From Mugil cephalus (lineage: Eukaryota; Chordata; Actinopteri; Mugiliformes; Mugilidae), in assembly GCF_022458985.1 (NCBI RefSeq), contig NC_061773.1:22664001-22728000 (forward strand): 64,000 nucleotides of DNA, in the 5' to 3' direction. Below, in pieces: positions 11,201 through 21,081 of this stretch. The notes beneath the pieces were generated by a model, which saw only the letters and a program-made list of their open reading frames with translations, searched no databases and was not told the origin of the DNA. The position numbers and the translations under genes are program-made. Numbering within the stretch: position 1 is the stretch's first letter; the number at the start of each line of letters is the position of its first letter.

Positions 11201-14200
11201 ATAATGATGGGAAATATGCATTGTAGATTTTTTTTAAATTAATTTTTAGCTGCTAAAATCTTCGTCTGCTGGAGATGAGCTGGTCTGGATTAGATGTGAG
11301 ACAGATTTACTGTGTCCTTTTTCAGGATCACGGGACCGCTACGAGTCAGATCGCTACAGAGATGGGCCACGACGGGACAACGACCGTTACGACGGAGGAA
11401 GAGACCGCTACCGGGATCGCTATGACGACAGAGACCGCAGAGACTACGATAGAGGAGGTGAGTAGTTGGAAATGTGATTGTTGACTTTCCAACTTGGAAC
11501 GTGGAATTTGATTTAATAAATTTCCAGGTCTGGAAAAGTATGGAAAATGTATGGGAAAATATTTGTGTATCCTAGACTGTTACTACTGTTCAGTTTTGTA
11601 AAGCATAAAATTACATCTAATGGATTGATCTGGTTTTTAAGGCACTTAAAATGTGAGAGCACACAATCGGTTACAGATGATCATAGAAGGATGATTCATT
11701 TGCAACTTAGAATAAAAACAAAATGTGCACTGAATTTATCTGGGTTTCATCTTAATCATTTATATGACCCACATTACTTCCCTTTAATCTTCTGGAAATT
11801 ATTTGGTGACATCACTGCATATATATTCAAACTAATGAAACAAACGATTTATTCCATAATTCATTTACATGATACTATTCACTCAAAAGCCATAAATTAG
11901 ATTTTTTTTATACCAAGAAGTCTAGAAATTAGTGTCTAGGGAAAAAGTGTGGAATTTTGTAATTTCACATGTGTAGAAACCCTGATATAAATTTGTTAAC
12001 ACTCCCATTGTAGTTGGGTGTTTGGGTTATATAACCCCCCCGCGTGGTTGCATTTCCTTCTCTTTGTCTCCTAACTGTCTGGCTTCCTGTCCCCCCCCTC
12101 CTGTCTGTCTAGGTTTTGACTCTCGTGGAGGCGGAGGAGGCCGTCGCGCCTTCGGCAGCGGCTTCCGCCGTGATTACGACGACAGTCGAGGTAGCGGCGA
12201 TCGCTACGGGGACCGGGATCGTTACGCCGACCGCGATGACCGGTACGAGAGACGTGATGAGAGGCGCGAGGAGAGAGGTGAGAGTCCAGAATTTAAACGC
12301 TGTTGGTTGACATAATTCCTTAACTGATTAGATGAAATGTGTTTGTGTCTAGTGTGAGATGTAGGGACGCTGAGGTGCAGGTTGCAACAAATTGAATAAC
12401 CCTCCAGACCTGACACTTTAGTTTTAAACATGAAAAGTCCTCTTTAGACTCACAGGGTGTCACTTAAAATCCCTTCTTGTCTGTACTTGTGTGTTTCTAG
12501 TGTGTTTCCATGAGACCAAGTACACCCCAAATGTCCAGATTAGTCCTTAACCTGCTTGTTTTGATGCATAGGGAGGTTGCAGGCATAGACTCTTAGTTTG
12601 CAGGCATCAAGTCTAAAGTTCTTGTGCCTGGTATTTATAAACAGCCAGTGTTTGTCTTGTCTGTTGGCTCCAAGGAAGCAGCCCAGTTCATATGTACATA
12701 TGACGTATGCAAATGATTAGTACTCACATCTACTTATAGAACCCCTTTAAGTACATGCATACACAGATTTTGTTACTTTCACTACCAGAATCTGTAGTAA
12801 AATCTGTCACAATGTCACAACGGTGTTTAGCTGAACACATGTTCTCAATTCACTGAGGAGGTGTGTCCAAACGTTTGACTGGTAGCGTTCATTCACTATT
12901 CATTAATATCCTCCTTTCTTGTGTCCACTCCAGCTCCTCAGCAAAGACCCAAACTGAACCTGAAGCCCCGTAGCGTACCCAAGGAGGAGGAAGCTCCCAG
13001 CAGTGGCGGCGGCGGCGGCGGCGGCGGCAGTGGTGGCGGCGGCAGCGGCGGCGGCGCCTCCCCGGCTGCCGCTCCGAGCTCCGGCAGCAGGGCCTCCTCC
13101 ATCTTTGGTGGCGCGAAGCCAGTGGACACGGCAGCAAAGGAGAGGGAGGTGGAGGAGAGGCTGAAGAAAGAGGAAGAGAGGCTGCAGAGGCAGCTCGAGG
13201 AGGACAAAGGCAGAGGACCTGACAGAAAGATGAGAGACAGGTCAGGGATTGACTGCTAATGTTTGAATGTCCCAGATGAAATATTACTTAATTGGTTTTT
13301 GAAGAGGTAGATAAAACTCCTGCAGAAAATTGCCCGGTATAAAAAAATGTTGGCATTAATTCTCAGTAAGTGCCTGCAAACCTTTCTAGTTAATGCAGCT
13401 TGCAAATTTTTTCTGCTGTTGAATTTTTTTCCAAATAATAAAGTAAAATTCACTTTAATTCTTAAACTAAAACAAACTAAGGCTCCTACAGGCTATTCCT
13501 TTTTTCTCCATCAAAATTTCTTAAACTAGTCTATAGCTTTATTGGCTGCCAGCCAATCAGGTTCCTGCACAGGGGTCGTCTTATTATAATTGTTTGACTA
13601 TTGTTCTCTTTAAATACCAACACTGATTATCACGCAGTGTTTGAATCTCGCGTGATCTCGTCCAGTTGCAGCGAGCCGCTCTGCTCCAGAGTGCGGCTGC
13701 AGACGCTTTCAGTGGATCCAAGGCATTAGGTTTCTGGTCTTGAGTGCACGGCATGTGCATCCTGAATTCCCAGATGTCGTGCTTGATCTGTGTAACGAGA
13801 CCTAATGATGAACAGCCAACAAGTTAATGAAGTTCTTAAATCTGTCAAACGGTGCTTCGAAACATTTGCACAGAGACTGTTTTTTGTTTTCCCTTGTTAA
13901 AGTTTGCACAGTAAAATGTAACTGTTTCTCCCTTCAAAACTGTAATAAATATATAAATTACTTAAATAGCTCTGTGCTTGTGCATGCCAAGTGATCCGAA
14001 TAGCTTTTACGGATTTAGTGTTATTTATAATTTATTGTTGGAGGAGGACCATGAGATGCTAAACGTTTTTGCGTTTCTTTCAGGGACCCGAGCTGGCGCA
14101 ACGAGGAAACTCCTACCGAGCGATCCCGCACGGGAAGTGAGTCTTCACAGCATGGAAGCTCTTCTGGAAGAGGTGAGGGGTTTTCACACTTCATTCAGAT

Positions 14201-17200
14201 ATGAAGAATCTGGTTTTACCTCATCAGTCAAAAGCAAATGTAGTATTATCTGTTTTTTTGTGGTTAAAGTTTGAATGAATGAATGAGAAGTTTATTTTGA
14301 ACATGTATGTGAAATAATAGAAAATGCACATTTTTTTATACTGTTATAAGAGCTCACATAGTTGAAGCAAATAATAAACAAAATGCAAAATAAATATTAA
14401 AAGTAAAACACAAAATTACTATTATTAACTTAAATATCACCCCTCTTCCTTAATTCATTAATTAATGTTAATATATGCATGCACATATAAATATATACAT
14501 ACACATGGATGAACACGTATTTAGTGCCGACAGAGATGAATAATAAGTAAATAAGTAGTTCCTGACCGTTGATACCATTTTATTTTTATTGTGTCTTGAA
14601 CTGGTGGATATTTGAACATTGCTTCAACTCTACATTCACACCACAGATGGAAATGCATGGAAATCTTTTTTGTCTGTTTGCACGAGCGCTGTGAATTCTG
14701 AAGTTGTGTTTTTCCCTGTGATTTGTTTCTGTTCTTAAACTGCTGGATTTTCTCAGGACTAAACTTCTTTCTCTTGCACCGTTGCTCTTAAGGTGACTGT
14801 GATTTCGTTCCAGGGTCGCGGTGTCGAGATGGCGAGCGCTCCGGGGACAACGAGGTCTTCAGCGCGAGAGAAGGCAACACTTCCCCCGGGCCCGCGTCGC
14901 GGCCCCCTTCCACCAGCTCCTCCAAAGAGCCGCTGAAGGTGATGCCCGCGCCTCCTCCCAAGGAGAACGCGTGGGCCAAGAGAAGTGCCGTCAGCACAGG
15001 CTCCAGTGAAGGCGACGGGCGACCCCCCGTCTCCCCCGTCTCTCCGGTCTCCCCGGGCGGCTCGACTCCCCCCAAGTTCAGGTGAGATCACAGCTGACAA
15101 GAATGCGTTCAGAAAGTCCCTTTCTTAAGCTGAAATGCATGAACGAAACTTTCATACTCAGAATTAGCTCGCAGTACTTAAGTTAAACATTAGTGTGTCC
15201 CTTTCCTGACTGTTTGTTCTTTCACTTTAGCTCCTCAACATCTGCAGATGAAAGAGGATCTGGAAAGGGTAAGGCCTGCCAGTGAGTGTTTTCTTCCACA
15301 AACCAAAACCTACAGACTTTTCAATGAAACAAAAAAAAAAACCCCACATACATCAGCAACAGGCTCATTTTTGTAATGAAATTTTGACTCTCAACCAGAA
15401 AATCTGTAGCCAAATTAACGACCAAAGAGCAGTTGACGAATAAAAATCCTGACAAATATGTTTTTCATAGAATCTTGCATTGAGCCAAATCACGTTGTTG
15501 GTCTATTAAAAGCTGTTTGTCCTTGTCACTGCGGCTGTTTCAGGGCATGTTGGACTTATTTATCAGGCTCTGCTTTACTTTGTCTGCTCAGCTTTCATCA
15601 GCCTCCGCTGCTGTGCTTGCTCATCCGTGCTTTGAGCTAAAAGCTACATGAGCATTTAACAAGCATCTCCACAACAATGTGATTGATCAGTACGAAGTGT
15701 GTCGACACTGCAATTTGAATATTGAACATTGGCTTCATATTATGAGGAAGATTTTGAAGACTGTTTCTCGAAGTGTAACATCTGACGGCCTTCTTCTAAA
15801 ACCAGCCCCTTCCCTACCCCCCCCACTCCCCCTCCTGTCCAAAACCCAAAGATCCTTGACCTTCCTGTTTCATTGTGGACTTGTTTGGTAAGTCAAGTGT
15901 GGCTGTACCAGCTTAAAGCTACTAAAGGACACGCTTTTAACTGTTAACACTGAACCGGGTTCAGACGTTTGAGTGGTCTTGAGCAGGCGGAGTTTGCATG
16001 AGATCATAGATCTGGATTGTTCCAATAGATGATGATGATGATGGTGATGATGGGGCGTAATATTTGGCAGGAGGAAGTCATGGTTTCGTCTTCCTGCGCA
16101 AATTGTACATGCAAATGCACCACAAGAAAAGTCAGCTTCCGACTCGAGCAATCTGCCGAAAGCGAGAATTCATATTCTCCGAGGACGGCGTTTATTTTTC
16201 AGATTGTTTCGAAAAACAGTTTTTAGCGCACTCCGCAAGCCAAAAAATTGAAAAGAAAGTTTCTGTTGTACGAGCTGAACTTGTAATCAAGCAGTTTGCG
16301 CCTCTCATTTGGCCCCACGTCAGTGACTAACACGTTTTGAATCCAACCCAGTGGCTTTTTACGCTGCAGTGTGTTGTGGAGTGTAGTCTACTGTCCAAAA
16401 TCCAAACCAAACTCCCATTACTCAACTGTCTGGCTTCTCCTTTAAGATGAGAACAAGGCTGACGGTGTGCGTCGGGACCGGGGGCCCCCACGGGCACGAG
16501 GGGGGCCTGCAGGGCCTGCAGCTGGGCGGGGCCGAGGAGAGGGGCCCAACAGAGACCGAAGAAAGGAGGCAGACAGGTCAGCCATCCAAAGCTAGCAACT
16601 CCAAAGTTCAAAATGAGACAGGGAGGGACTATTTTCTGGGCATCTGTAAAGAGTGGCCTGTGCTCAGTTACACAACGGAAGATCATTGTTTCTGGTGCTG
16701 TGGACACCAGGAATGCTAGTCCTAGTCTTCTGGCGTGCACATTAATGCTCTAACTTTTTTTTCCAAACCTTTTCAGTCTCCACAACGTAGCACAGGAAAT
16801 TATTGATGACATGAAACCTCAATCTTACAGAGAAAAAAAATAACTTGAAATCTGAGTTTCATGTGATGTTTGTCTTCTGACAAAGTGGACTGAGCAGCAC
16901 AGTGTGAACTGGGTGCCAACCAACTTGTTGAACTTCAGTTCCTTAAGTAGAGTTCCTTCAGTTCATTGCCTTTTGATCTGTGTGTTCACAGCGAGGCTTC
17001 CGGTGTCAAAACATTTTAAACCCCAATATTCCTTCTGATTGTAGAAAAGATAACAGAAGAGACCGAGACTCCAGACAACCTCCAGAGCCAAAGAAATACG
17101 AAGAAACCCCAACCCCCGTAAGTCCTTCACCGGGTGACTTGTGTCAGACCCCTCACTGAAGGTCCCCTGTTAGTTGTAGCTTTAAAAACATTTCAATTTT

Positions 17201-17451
17201 ACAATGGACAAACAGCTCATCGCCACTCAACATCCCTCAAGATGTTTCATGCTCCTTTGCAAGATCTCTCCTCTTCACCTCTGATGAATTTTATTTTATT
17301 TTTTTGAAACACCCAGAGCTGCTGTTCTAAATTTTTTTACTTTTTTTTTGCTTTTTCTTCTTCCTCCCCTCAGAAATTCAGCTCAGCCAGTAAGTACGCC
17401 GCTTTGCTAATGGACGGAGACCAAGGAGACGACGCGGAGGACGTCGAATAG
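5195..17451 (+). CDS. eif4b: Eukaryotic translation initiation factor 4B
   Basis: Fifteen coding exons: 5195-5207, 7730-7870, 9839-10044, 10579-10695, 10849-10903, 10998-11144, 11326-11457, 12113-12277, 12934-13240, 14084-14172, 14814-15081, 15231-15268, 16447-16576, 17045-17117 and 17374-17451. They sum to 1959 nt (652 aa; human 611) with consistent phases. eIF4B stimulates the eIF4A helicase and aids 48S scanning. The N-terminus is MAASAKKKNKKGK, then TDFLAED and SWADETDDL. An RRM lies at about 97-173 with RNP2-like AFLGNL and RNP1-like KGFGYAEF. A DRYG/RD-rich self-association region (about 190-325) spans exons 6-8. The conserved block RPKLNLKPR...SIFGGAKPVDTAA carries a Gly/Ser insertion (about 350-366). 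PSW Ser431 and RSRTGS Ser446 correspond to human Ser406/Ser422, the S6K/RSK sites. The C-terminus is KFSSASKYAAL plus an acidic tail. The a/b paralogue cannot be assigned. Confidence 0.95.
6001..6437. mobile_element. hAT-like repeat, different family from 4408-5041
   Basis: The left end GGGTGTCAAACTCATTTTAG and the right end ATATTTGACACCTGT form short inverted termini. The interior contains GGGGGCCACGCACAG near the left and GGGCCAGATCGGAGG near the right, a layout common in vertebrate non-autonomous hAT relatives. It also carries a T17-18 run at 6319-6337. It is non-coding. Confidence 0.5.
7190..7560. repeat. Interspersed repeat block shared with about 63185-63300
   Basis: The segment around 7455-7510 (GAGGTTTGGAGATG, then AGACATTT, then CATTGTTGAAAG) recurs in the same order at 63195-63250. 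The left part contains ACGCAGA-type direct strings (GACGCAGAGG, AACGCAGAAC, CGCAGAGACT). This is consistent with a decayed DNA transposon, but the class is unresolved. Confidence 0.4.
7871..9838 (+). other. eif4b intron 2
   Basis: This 2.0-kb intron has no supported coding exon. It contains an L2-like fragment near 8460-8545 and a low-complexity, repeat-like block at about 9615-9780 (TAGAGATCGGTCGATATGG onward) directly before exon 3. Confidence 0.6.
8460..8545. repeat. Fragment resembling a teleost L2-type LINE 3' end
   Basis: The string TAGAATGCTCTTTATTGTCA followed by TATACAGTGTACAACAAGAT resembles the untranslated 3' end of L2-type elements common in fish. A similar but diverged string (ACTTTATTGCCAAGTATATT) is at 46435-46490. 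The class call is from memory of the motif. Confidence 0.35.
13005..13056 (+). repeat. Coding GGC trinucleotide repeat in eif4b exon 9
   Basis: Eight GGC-type codons in a row are followed by Ser, four Gly, Ser and three Gly, making residues about 350-366 of eIF4B. The nearly pure GGC track at 13005-13028 shows this is a recent trinucleotide expansion. Human eIF4B has an ordinary Ser/Asp/Thr stretch at this point. Confidence 0.85.
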
Positions 17452-17807
17452 AGAGGAAAAATGACGAGACGAGGCCCCCGAGAGCGCGAGCGGAGGAGAG
17501 AACGACGACCGCAGGAAAAAAAAATTAATAATCTCACATAGCTTATGAAAAATCTCCTCACATGGAAGGTGGCTCCTGGGAGGACATCACTCCTGCCCTC
17601 CTTCCCTCCTACATACCTGTCCTTTACCTTCAAATCGCCACCCCCCCTCCACCCCCTTCCTCCCCCGACCACCTTCGCCGTTCAGGACTTCAGGTTCTAA
17701 GAAAAAATTAAAAAAATAAAAATAAAAAAATAGTCACATACTGGACTTGTTTTAAAGAAGAATAGCTGACACATGGAAAAAGTGATGGATAACAATGAAT
17801 CAGTTGT

Positions 17808-17817
17808 AATAAATAAA
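17808..17817 (+). promoter_or_regulatory. eif4b polyadenylation signals
   Basis: Two overlapping AATAAA hexamers lie about 357-366 bp after the eif4b stop codon, within AT-rich sequence. Confidence 0.5.
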
Positions 17818-18823
17818 TGGAAAAAGTGGGGAAAAAAATGTATTTGTATATTTGTGGATCACAGGTGTTAACGAGGTGTAATGACGGAAGGTTTAGCTTA
17901 GCGGAAACCTTTTTTTATTATCCGTTTTTGACTTGCTGTGTGATTTGTAGACAAATTTCATTACGAGCTCTCTATTCCTTAGCAGATGCTGTAATTTGAT
18001 ATTACGAAATAAATCTCTTAGCGAAGCCATTGAGGAAATTTAGTGGAGAAAATCCTGTCTTCCATTACCAATGGTCAGGAATGTGGAGACTTACTAATTC
18101 AATGACGATCATTTATTGTCCATTGAAGAAATTCGATAGAATTGAGCCGAACATTATAAGAAAGTGTCGTCCAATTTATTGGACGTTCTCAGTGAGGAGG
18201 ATCAATCAAGTGCCATTGCTGTTGTCGCCATCGTTGTACAGATGTTCTCTATCTCTAGACGTTCTCGTGAAGTCTTGCGTCACTTAGAGGCCTCTAATGA
18301 TCTTGTTTTGAGCAGTATTCGATTATCTACAACCGTCTTAACCACTTCCTCATGTCACGAATGCAAACAAGCAAAAAAAAAAAAAAAGGTGAGTCTTAAC
18401 CTGCCTGTAGTAGTGTTGTGAGGATTTCCATGGGATTACATGAACCTGTCTTCCGATTTCCAATAAATTGGGGTCATTATGTACATTCAAATAGTATGTG
18501 GTCATTGTTTATTTAATTTAGTGGAGTTAAGTCAAAAAAAAATACAAATTCAAGCAGATCTTTTGCTTGGCTCTTAATAATTGGCTTTTTACACTTAAGT
18601 GACAGCGCTGGGTTTTAAATCACCCGTGAAACCTGCGTCATTCCCAGGAGTTGGATCATCTTGAGTTTTTTTTTTTTATTTATTTTTTTTAAATGTGTTG
18701 TTCTCCCGGTGTGGTCTACGAGCCAGAAAATTTCCCTGGTGTTTCTTCAGTCTCGGCCCCCCAGCTGAGGGCCGGACTCCTGGCGACAGCTGCTTGGGAT
18801 CCTGCTGAGCTTTACTCCCCACC

Positions 18824-18856
18824 CACACACACAGACACACACACACACACACACAC
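18824..18856 (+). repeat. CA microsatellite
   Basis: A slightly interrupted (CA)n run of about 33 bp lies downstream of eif4b. Confidence 0.9.
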
Positions 18857-19407
18857 GTGCTCTCAGAAGGTATGCATGGTAGCGCGTCCAAGCCGTTCTT
18901 CACAGCAGATACAGTGTCAGGACGTCAGGATCGTAAGAACAGAGACTGACCTCGAGAGTTTGTGTTGGCCGCGTCTACAGTTTCGACGCCGAGGCTGTGA
19001 AGCAGACTTCGGTCCACGTTAAATATTGCGGAGTTTGTTTCGTTTTCTCTTTTTGGACAAACGTCATTTCTGTGATTTGAGCCTTGTGTTTTGAATCTCA
19101 TGTCTGTGACCGGTGTTAAAATTGCACAGATGAACCACCGCACCGCTCATCTAAAGAAATAAATATTGGGGAAAACGTGAAAAGAGGAAGAGCCTCTAAG
19201 TTTTTCCACTCTGCTTTAGACGTAGATGTTGTCATAAAGTCTCCGCTTAGCCTTTCGGATTAAACTCCCACCCTGCCTGATGTCTCGTACGCCATGTTTC
19301 TACGTTGTAGTATTTGCTGCTTTTACTTCAGTAAAGATCTGACTACCTCCTCACCGTGGCGCTGTGTGTTTCAATGAAAAGAGAGGGCTGCATGTGTACA
19401 CTTGGGA

Positions 19408-19433
19408 GGGGGGGGGGGGGGGGGGGGGGGGGG
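19408..19433 (+). repeat. G26 homopolymer
   Basis: Twenty-six consecutive G residues, preceded by GGGA. The length may be uncertain because such runs are hard to sequence. Confidence 0.85.
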
Positions 19434-20129
19434 CTCTAACCATGTGGATCAGCAGCTGGCCCGTGCAGCAGGAGGCGTCCTTAACTCTTCCTCTTCGAGC
19501 CACAACATGTCAGGATTATGTATTAGATTAAATCCCACACAATCAAGGACTAATTTCCTCTACGATCCGTCATGATGGGAGCGTGGGCGCGGATGCGTCG
19601 CTTAAAAAAAGCACGTGGATGCTCTGCGCCGGCTAAATTGGCTCCGCGGCTGCAGATTTGTCTCACGTTTAAGCCAAAGACTGCTTTGTATGGACTTGAC
19701 CGACGGCTAAAAATGTAGTTTCAGAAAGAGCTTATTGTTGGGAGATTTTCCCCTCAGGGCCCTGAAGCCTCCAGCTTAAAGCAGTCTGGGGAACCCAGTT
19801 TGAGGAAATACATTTGTGTGTGTGTTACAGAGAGAGAGAGAGCTGTAGTGTGAAGGAATTCATCTGGAAGGGCAGATCTAAGATTTGAGTACAGAGCCTG
19901 TCATTGTTTTCATTTCAGCAGAAAGAGCCGCATGCAACTGGGGGAATGAAGAGAGTGCATTAATGATGTCATGCGTCCTGTCAAACTGGGTGGTGGGGTT
20001 CGTGCACTTTTGGCACCCCGAGATACGTCCAGAACCCAGAAAAAAAAAAACAGCTAATGACGGTTAATAGTGCGTTATTCTCCACGGGCCGAGCGAGCAG
20101 GAAGAAGTGGGATCAGCGCAATCACGCTT

Positions 20130-20960
20130 GCTTAAAGTTGCACAGAGACTCGGAGGGATGACGTGCGTGGACCGAGTTCTGTGTAATCACTCCCCCATGA
20201 TGAAGAGGAGTGCGTGTGAGAGGGGTCGGCGGGGTGGGATGGGGGGGCGGCTGAAGTGAAGCCAAAAGAGAGGGGAAGGGCCTGATATCAACAAGCCAAA
20301 ACAGCTGCCCTCTTCTCCCCCGTGGTGGAGACACGGCAAGAGGAGCCTGATGGAGCGAGAGTGGGGAAGACTGGAGGGTCTGTGAGAGAAGAGCGGGAGA
20401 GAGAGGACGTTTGAGGGTCTGTAGGGGCCAAACAGGAGGAGGAGGAGGAGGAGGAGGAGGAGGAGGTATTCGCAAATGCAAAAAGGGGGAAGGGAAGAGA
20501 GAGGTGGTGAGTGCAGGCTCGCGTGCCTTCAGAGTTAAGGGTAGCCAGAGAGCAGTGAGTGCTGGTGCTGGTGGTGGCGGTGGTGGTGGTGGTGGTGGTG
20601 TGGGCAGTGGGACAGGGAAGAGTGTAAGAAGAGTGGAGGGTCACTCCTTGGTGACACTTCTCCGAGGGGAGGAAGAGGGGGTTGTAAGAGGAGAGGCAGG
20701 GAAGGAGGAGGAGGTGGAGGGGAGAGGGGGGAGAGAAAAAAAAAAAGTCATCCGGGGTGGACTTGAAGGCAGGAGAAGCTGTCAGAACGAAGGGCAGAGG
20801 TGTGAGGAGTCACTGCGAGGGAAGGAGAAGGAGGGAAATGTTGAGGGAGACGTAGCGCGAGGCGCTGAGAGGAGGTGAAGAAGAGACCTGGGAGTTGGGG
20901 AGAGGTGGGGGGCCCCCCACGCCGGATAAATTACGGATACGAGGTGGGAGAGGTGTGAGC
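20130..20960 (+). promoter_or_regulatory. Purine-rich tract upstream of tns2 (probable promoter/5' UTR)
   Basis: About 800 bp in which the + strand is strongly G/A biased. It includes (AGG)11 at 20434-20466 and a GGT/GCT repeat at 20562-20601, and ends directly before the tns2 start codon. No TATA box is evident. It is inferred to hold the tns2 promoter and leader from its position; the transcription start is not identifiable. Confidence 0.4.
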
Positions 20961-20967
20961 CGGAAGC

Positions 20968-21081
20968 ATGGGCTGCGTCCACAGCACTGGAAGGATAAAG
21001 AGGGCGCACGGCGCCGACTCTGGACGCGTCCCCGCGAAGGCAGACCCCGGGCTGCATCTTGAAATCCTGCAACTTGCCGAG
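20968..21081 (+). other. tns2 exon 1: MGC-type N-terminus
   Basis: This exon encodes 38 residues beginning [15 protein letters not shown] and ends GAG before GTGAGT in phase 0. It joins the C1 exon in phase. Gly2 and Cys3 followed by a basic stretch are typical of N-myristoylated and palmitoylated proteins. A TNS2 isoform in mammals, as I recall it, also begins MGC. Other first exons may exist in the large introns that follow. Confidence 0.7.

Larger units (their letters stand above)
17452..20967 (+). other. eif4b 3' UTR and eif4b-tns2 spacer
   Basis: AATAAA signals follow the eif4b stop at 17808-17813 and 17812-17817, with another at about 18461, so the 3' UTR is about 0.4-1.0 kb. The rest holds an A run (about 18373-18387), a CA repeat (18824-18856), a G26 run (19408-19433) and, from about 20130, a purine-rich tract leading into tns2 exon 1. 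No additional gene is supported. Confidence 0.6.

Noticed and set aside
18164-18421. 85-codon open frame downstream of eif4b
   Set aside because: It runs into an A tract and has no family match. It lies in the probable eif4b 3' UTR or spacer.
20411-20878. 155-codon Gly/Glu-rich open frame before tns2
   Set aside because: It is produced by AGG and GGT repeats in a purine tract, with no domain and no codon structure beyond the repeat.
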